Source of the DNA: DATJJW01 sp035491935 | GTDB lineage: Bacteria; Pseudomonadota; Alphaproteobacteria; ATCC43930; CGMCC-115725 | Assembly (NCBI GenBank): GCA_035491935.1 | Contig: DATJJW010000243.1 | Span: 1-15,124, forward strand | Reading direction: 5' to 3' | Length of the DNA stretch: 15,124 bases | Shown: positions 11,528 to 15,124 of the stretch, piece by piece | Position numbering within the stretch: the stretch's first letter is position 1 | Layout: every line of letters starts with the position of its first letter | Notes under the pieces: model-generated | The model's database searches: none | Told to the model about the DNA's origin: nothing | What the model saw: only the letters and a program-made list of their open reading frames with translations | Position numbers and translations under genes: made by a program

Positions 11528-14500
11528 TTACCCAGCCCCGCCGATCTCCATCAGCGAAGGACCATCGGTCCAAAGCAGCAGCGTGCGGATGCGCTTGTCC
11601 GGATAGATCCGGGCGAGCGCCGCGCGGTAGGCGGCCAACTGCTCGACATAGGCCGGCGCCACTTGATGCTCAAGCCGTGGCGGCGGGCGGTTGGTCTTGT
11701 AGTCGACGATCATGACATCCGTATCGGTCACGACCAGCCGGTCCATGCGGCCGGAGAAGGCGCGGCCGTCGATGAGGCCCGCGACCGCGACCTCGGCGCG
11801 CGAGCCCGGCGCGAACAGGGGCCCGAACTCCGGATGGCGCAGCACCGCCATGGTCTCGACCAGGATGGCCGCCCGCTCCTCCGGCGCCAGGCCATGCGCC
11901 GGCAGGGCCAGGAAGCGCCGTGCCGCCGCCTCCGCGGCCTCCAGCGGCAATTCCGGCAGGGTCTGCAACAGCCGGTGGATCAGCAGCCCGCGCTGGAAGC
12001 GATGGGCGTCCTCGCCTGCCCCGATCGGCGAGCGTGGCGCCGGCTCTTCATGCGATGGCTGGGCAGCGATCAGCGGCCGCGGCGGCGCCGGCTCCACCGG
12101 GGCAGCGCGATAGACGAAATCCGGCAGGGCGGTCCCCAGATCCTCGGCGATGGCGAAGCCGGCACCGTCATGCTTGGGCGCGACATCGCCATGCTGCGGC
12201 GTCTCGATACACCAGCCAGGCTCGGGCAGATCCGCCTCCCCCGGCGGCACGGCGACCGTGACCTCGACGCCCGTCGCCTGCAATGCCCGGGCGACCAGCC
12301 CATGCCAGGAGCCGGTGGGCGCCTTGCGCCGCGTCTCCCAGCCACAGACATAAAGCCGGTCCTCGGCGCGCGTCAGCGCCACATAAAGCAGGCGGCGATA
12401 TTCCTGGTCGCGCTTTACCGCCGCGTCGTTCTTGGCCTGGGCTACCAGCGGCGCACGGCCGCCCACCCCCGGTGCCCAGAGCAGCAGATCGTCCGGCGTC
12501 CAAAGCAACACCGGCAGCTTGACCGGCGTCGACACCGTATCGGGCAGGAAGACGATCGGTGCCTGCAGCCCCTTCGAGCCATGCACCGTCATGATCCGCA
12601 CCTCGTCGCGGTCCTTCTGGTCGAGGTCGCGCTTGACCTCGGCCATGCCGCTTTCCATCCAATGCAGGAAGCCTTGCAGCGACGGCACATGGGCCTGCTC
12701 ATAGGCCAGGCTCTGGCTGAGGAATTCGTCAATCGCATCCTCGGCCTCGGGCCCCAGCCGTGCGGCGAGGTTCAGCCTGGCACCGCTCGGCCCCAGCAGC
12801 TCGGCATAAAGCGCGTGGGGCGCGACATAGTCGGCGCGCGCCAGCAGTCCCGACAGCATGGCGTGGGCAGCCGCTGATCGTGCCTCGCCATTGGCGGCCG
12901 CAACGGCCAGACGCCGCCACAGGCTCATCTCGCGCCGGTCATGGGCCAGATCGAACAGTTCTTCCTCGTCGAAGCCTATGAGCGGCGATTTCAACACGCA
13001 GGCGAGGTTGAGGTCGTCCTCCGGCAGCAACAGGAAATAGCCGAGCGCGATCAGATCCTGCACCGCCGCCTGGCGGCTCAGCACGATACGGTCGAGACCG
13101 GCCACCGCCACGTCGCGCGCCTTCAAGGCCCGGACCAGCGCCCGGGCGAAGGCATTGCGGCGGCGGACCAACACCATGATGTCGCCGGCGCGAATGGGCC
13201 GGGCGCGCGCCTCCAGCATGGCGCCGGTATCGAGCCAGTGGCGGATGGTGCCGGCGATGAGGCCGGCGAGACGCTGACTCGGATCCTCGGCGGCGCGCCG
13301 GGTCAAGGGCGGCGCCCAGGATTCCAATTCCGGCAGGTCTTCCGGCCGGATCGCCGGCCACAGCTCGACCCGGCCGGCCATGCCCCGGCGCATCGGCGTG
13401 TGGACGATGCCGGCCGCCTCCCCGCCCAGCGCCACGCCGTCGCGCGCATCTTCCTGGGCGAAGACCGCATCGACCGCAGCCAGGATCGCCGGGGCGGAAC
13501 GGAAAGAGACGGTGAGCGGCACGTCGACGAGGCGCTTTTCCACCCCGGCGGCGCGCGCATGGAACAGGTCGCGCATCTCCTGGAACTTGACCGGATCGGC
13601 GCGCTGGAAGCTGAAGATCGACTGCTTGGCGTCACCGACCGCGAAGATGGTGCGCTCGCGGGTGGGGTCCGCGCCCATGCCGGCGAAGAATTCGTCGGCC
13701 AGCGCCGCGATCACCTGCCACTGGTCGGGGTTGGTGTCCTGCGCCTCGTCGACCAGGATATGATCGATGCCGCCATCGAGCTTGAACAGCACCCAGGGCG
13801 CGATTTCCGGCTGCTCGAACAGGCGCCGGGTCAACAGGATCAAATCGTCGTAATCGAGCAGCGACCGTAACCGTTTCTGCGCGTCATACGCCTTGAGGAA
13901 GGCATCGGCCAGCCGCAGCAGCGCCGTGCTCGATGCTGCCGCCGACACGGCCGCGCGCCGCGACTGCACCTCCAGCACCCGCGCCTGCTCGGCAGCCAGG
14001 ACATCGACCAGGCCTGGATCGATTTTCAGCACCTCGGCCGTCGCCAGCCGCTTCGTGGGATCTCCCTCCTTGGTGAGGAAGGCACAGGCATAGGCCTCCC
14101 AGCCGGCAATGCGCGTCTCGGCATCGGCGGCCAGCCACACCGCCAGCGCCTCGCCGCGCTTCTGGTCGGTGACCTTGGTCGAGCCGGTCAGCACCGTCAC
14201 GGCCCGGCGCAGCCCCAAACCATCGAAGGCTTTCTCGTCGGAAGCGGCCGCCAGGCAATGGGCCTCGGTCTCCTGGGCCGAGACACCCAGGCGCTTGTGG
14301 AGCCGGACGAGATAGGCACCGGCCCCGCCAGCCGCCTCCAGAGCCTGGGAGAGACGGCCCCGCTCGCTGGCGAGGTCGTTCATGAGGTCGAGGAAGCCAA
14401 GTTCCGCCACCCGGCCGGTGACTTGCGCGAGTGCCTGGGCTACCGCCGAGCCGGGATTGGCACGCGCCTCGACCAGCACGGCATTCTGCGCCTCGGTCAG

Positions 14501-14986
14501 GAGTTCGGCGGCGCTGCGCTCATCCATGATCTCGGCATTGGGCACGATGCCCGCCTCCAGCGGAAAACGGCGCAGCACCGATTGGCAGAAGGCGTGGATG
14601 GTCATGATGCGCATGCCGCCCGGTGTGTCGAGCACGCGCGCGAACAGCCTGCGGGCCTTGTCATAGACATCGTCGTCGGGATAGCCGCCCTGAAGCGCCG
14701 CGATCTCCTCGCGCAGCTCCATATGCGGCATGACCGCCCAGCGGCTGAGCCGGTCATTGACGCGGTTCGACATCTCGGCCGCCGCCGCCTTGGTGAAGGT
14801 GAGGCACAGCAACCGCTCCGGCGGCGCCCCCATCAGCAGCAGGTTCAGCACCCGGTCGGTCAGCACCTTGGTCTTGCCGGAACCGGCCGAGGCCGCGACC
14901 CAGGCGGAAACGCGGCCATTGGCAGCCAGGCGTTGCGCGATATTGGGATCGAGAATGGCGGGGGGTGCCGGGATCATTGGCGCCAC
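11528..14986 (-). CDS. addA: Double-strand break repair helicase AddA
   Basis: The 1152-residue helicase-nuclease subunit of AddAB, the RecBCD counterpart that processes DNA ends for RecA loading and degrades foreign linear DNA. UvrD-type motifs are in order: Walker A ASAGSGKT (32-39), LTFTKAAAAEM (Ia), LVDEAQDTNPDQW (II, DEAQD), FAVGDAKQSIFSFQRADP (III), TVSFRSAPAIL (IV), IMTVHGSKGLQAPIVFLPD (V), and YVALTRAEDRLYVCG (VI). The C-terminal RecB-type nuclease domain shows GRMDRLVV and MIVDYKTNRPPP, the metal-binding D and DYK. The length is normal for alphaproteobacterial AddA. GTG 14986 is preferred because GGAGG is 7 nt upstream; ATG 14977 is an alternative. addB ends 70 nt upstream. Downstream there is no trxA, which often follows addA in this class. 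Confidence 0.97.
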   Translation of the reverse strand: MAPMIPAPPAILDPNIAQRLAANGRVSAWVAASAGSGKTKVLTDRVLNLLLMGAPPERLLCLTFTKAAAAEMSNRVNDRLSRWAVMPHMELREEIAALQGGYPDDDVYDKARRLFARVLDTPGGMRIMTIHAFCQSVLRRFPLEAGIVPNAEIMDERSAAELLTEAQNAVLVEARANPGSAVAQALAQVTGRVAELGFLDLMNDLASERGRLSQALEAAGGAGAYLVRLHKRLGVSAQETEAHCLAAASDEKAFDGLGLRRAVTVLTGSTKVTDQKRGEALAVWLAADAETRIAGWEAYACAFLTKEGDPTKRLATAEVLKIDPGLVDVLAAEQARVLEVQSRRAAVSAAASSTALLRLADAFLKAYDAQKRLRSLLDYDDLILLTRRLFEQPEIAPWVLFKLDGGIDHILVDEAQDTNPDQWQVIAALADEFFAGMGADPTRERTIFAVGDAKQSIFSFQRADPVKFQEMRDLFHARAAGVEKRLVDVPLTVSFRSAPAILAAVDAVFAQEDARDGVALGGEAAGIVHTPMRRGMAGRVELWPAIRPEDLPELESWAPPLTRRAAEDPSQRLAGLIAGTIRHWLDTGAMLEARARPIRAGDIMVLVRRRNAFARALVRALKARDVAVAGLDRIVLSRQAAVQDLIALGYFLLLPEDDLNLACVLKSPLIGFDEEELFDLAHDRREMSLWRRLAVAAANGEARSAAAHAMLSGLLARADYVAPHALYAELLGPSGARLNLAARLGPEAEDAIDEFLSQSLAYEQAHVPSLQGFLHWMESGMAEVKRDLDQKDRDEVRIMTVHGSKGLQAPIVFLPDTVSTPVKLPVLLWTPDDLLLWAPGVGGRAPLVAQAKNDAAVKRDQEYRRLLYVALTRAEDRLYVCGWETRRKAPTGSWHGLVARALQATGVEVTVAVPPGEADLPEPGWCIETPQHGDVAPKHDGAGFAIAEDLGTALPDFVYRAAPVEPAPPRPLIAAQPSHEEPAPRSPIGAGEDAHRFQRGLLIHRLLQTLPELPLEAAEAAARRFLALPAHGLAPEERAAILVETMAVLRHPEFGPLFAPGSRAEVAVAGLIDGRAFSGRMDRLVVTDTDVMIVDYKTNRPPPRLEHQVAPAYVEQLAAYRAALARIYPDKRIRTLLLWTDGPSLMEIGGAG

Positions 14987-15056
14987 ACGTCCCCCTCCGT
15001 CGTCCCGCCTCTCCTCAGGTCGTCATGGCCGGGCGATATCTGCAAAACCGGCAGGT

Positions 15057-15124
15057 TCATTCGCCCTCGCCCCCACCCCATTCGGCAAGCCGCGCCAGAT
15101 GGTCGTAGTCGCTGAAGCGCGGCC
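15057..15124 (-). CDS. addB: C-terminus of double-strand break repair protein AddB (partial, runs off the right edge)
   Basis: The last 21 codons are visible: PRFSDYDHLARLAEWGGGEG and E before the TGA. Y-D-H-L-A-R-x-x-E-W followed by a Gly/Glu-rich end is how alphaproteobacterial AddB proteins finish, and addB directly precedes addA in these genomes. AddB supplies the second nuclease domain and the structural partner of AddA. The fragment is too short to check catalytic or Fe-S cluster residues. Confidence 0.82.
   Translation of the reverse strand, partial: PRFSDYDHLARLAEWGGGEGE

Noticed and set aside
11663..15115. Long plus-strand frames (11663-12877, 12941-13870, 14258-15115) opposite addA and addB
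   Set aside because: They are shadows of addA, which has all its helicase and nuclease motifs in order on the minus strand.

Overview
The window looks like a chromosomal segment of an alphaproteobacterium, probably from the Rhodospirillales side. The evidence is the high GC content of most of it, an NDUFA12-type complex I accessory subunit, and lineage-typical small genes (DUF4169, DUF192, DUF2155). The linked accB-accC-aat ... DUF2155 ... mlaD ... NDUFA12 neighbourhood and an alphaproteobacterial-type addB-addA pair fit as well. I identified no species. No tRNA, rRNA, IS element or CRISPR array was found.

Layout, left to right. 1-167: start of a minus-strand gene that runs off the edge, possibly GAF-like. 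409-1218: two minus-strand genes, DUF4169 (57 aa, easily missed) and a secreted DUF192 protein. 1219-1402: a gap with four tandem 16-bp repeats and a good sigma70-like promoter. 1403-4557: plus-strand genes aroQ (TTG start), accB, accC and aat, covering shikimate pathway, fatty-acid initiation and N-degron tagging. 4425-6265: minus-strand genes NDUFA12, mlaD, a 77-aa conserved-looking protein and a DUF2155 protein. The last of these converges on aat and overlaps it by 133 bp. 6266-6554: divergent gap with two palindromes and a near-consensus promoter. 6555-7739: plus-strand VOC (glyoxalase-fold) protein and a class I amidotransferase-like (PuuD/peptidase C26) hydrolase.

7740 to about 11527 looks like an accessory insertion. 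Its base composition is visibly lower in GC, it contains codons rare in the flanks, and its gene content is defence/mobile-like. It has two modules facing each other with a 4-nt gap. The plus-strand operon encodes a divergent thymidylate-synthase-family enzyme and, overlapping by ATGA, a protein resembling the clade-3 alpha-glutamyl/putrescinyl-thymine pyrophosphorylase (aGPT-PPlase) family predicted to work in DNA base hypermodification. The minus-strand operon encodes a HigB/RelE-like protein and an XRE-HTH/ImmA-IrrE metallopeptidase fusion. The TS-like enzyme keeps the catalytic Cys but has Asp where dUMP-specific thymidylate synthases have Asn. T4 dCMP hydroxymethylase makes the same substitution, so I predict a cytosine nucleotide substrate. 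This pair is the best candidate for an under-described system here.

11528-15124: minus-strand addA (complete, GTG start) and the last 21 codons of addB, the double-strand-break repair helicase-nuclease. In many alphaproteobacteria trxA follows addA. Here the accessory block begins instead, which suggests the block was inserted at the 3' end of addA.

No gene-free stretch exceeds 300 bases. The gap 168-408 is partly AT-rich but holds no gene or site I can support, and 583-705 holds nothing recognisable beyond the DUF4169 ribosome-binding site.
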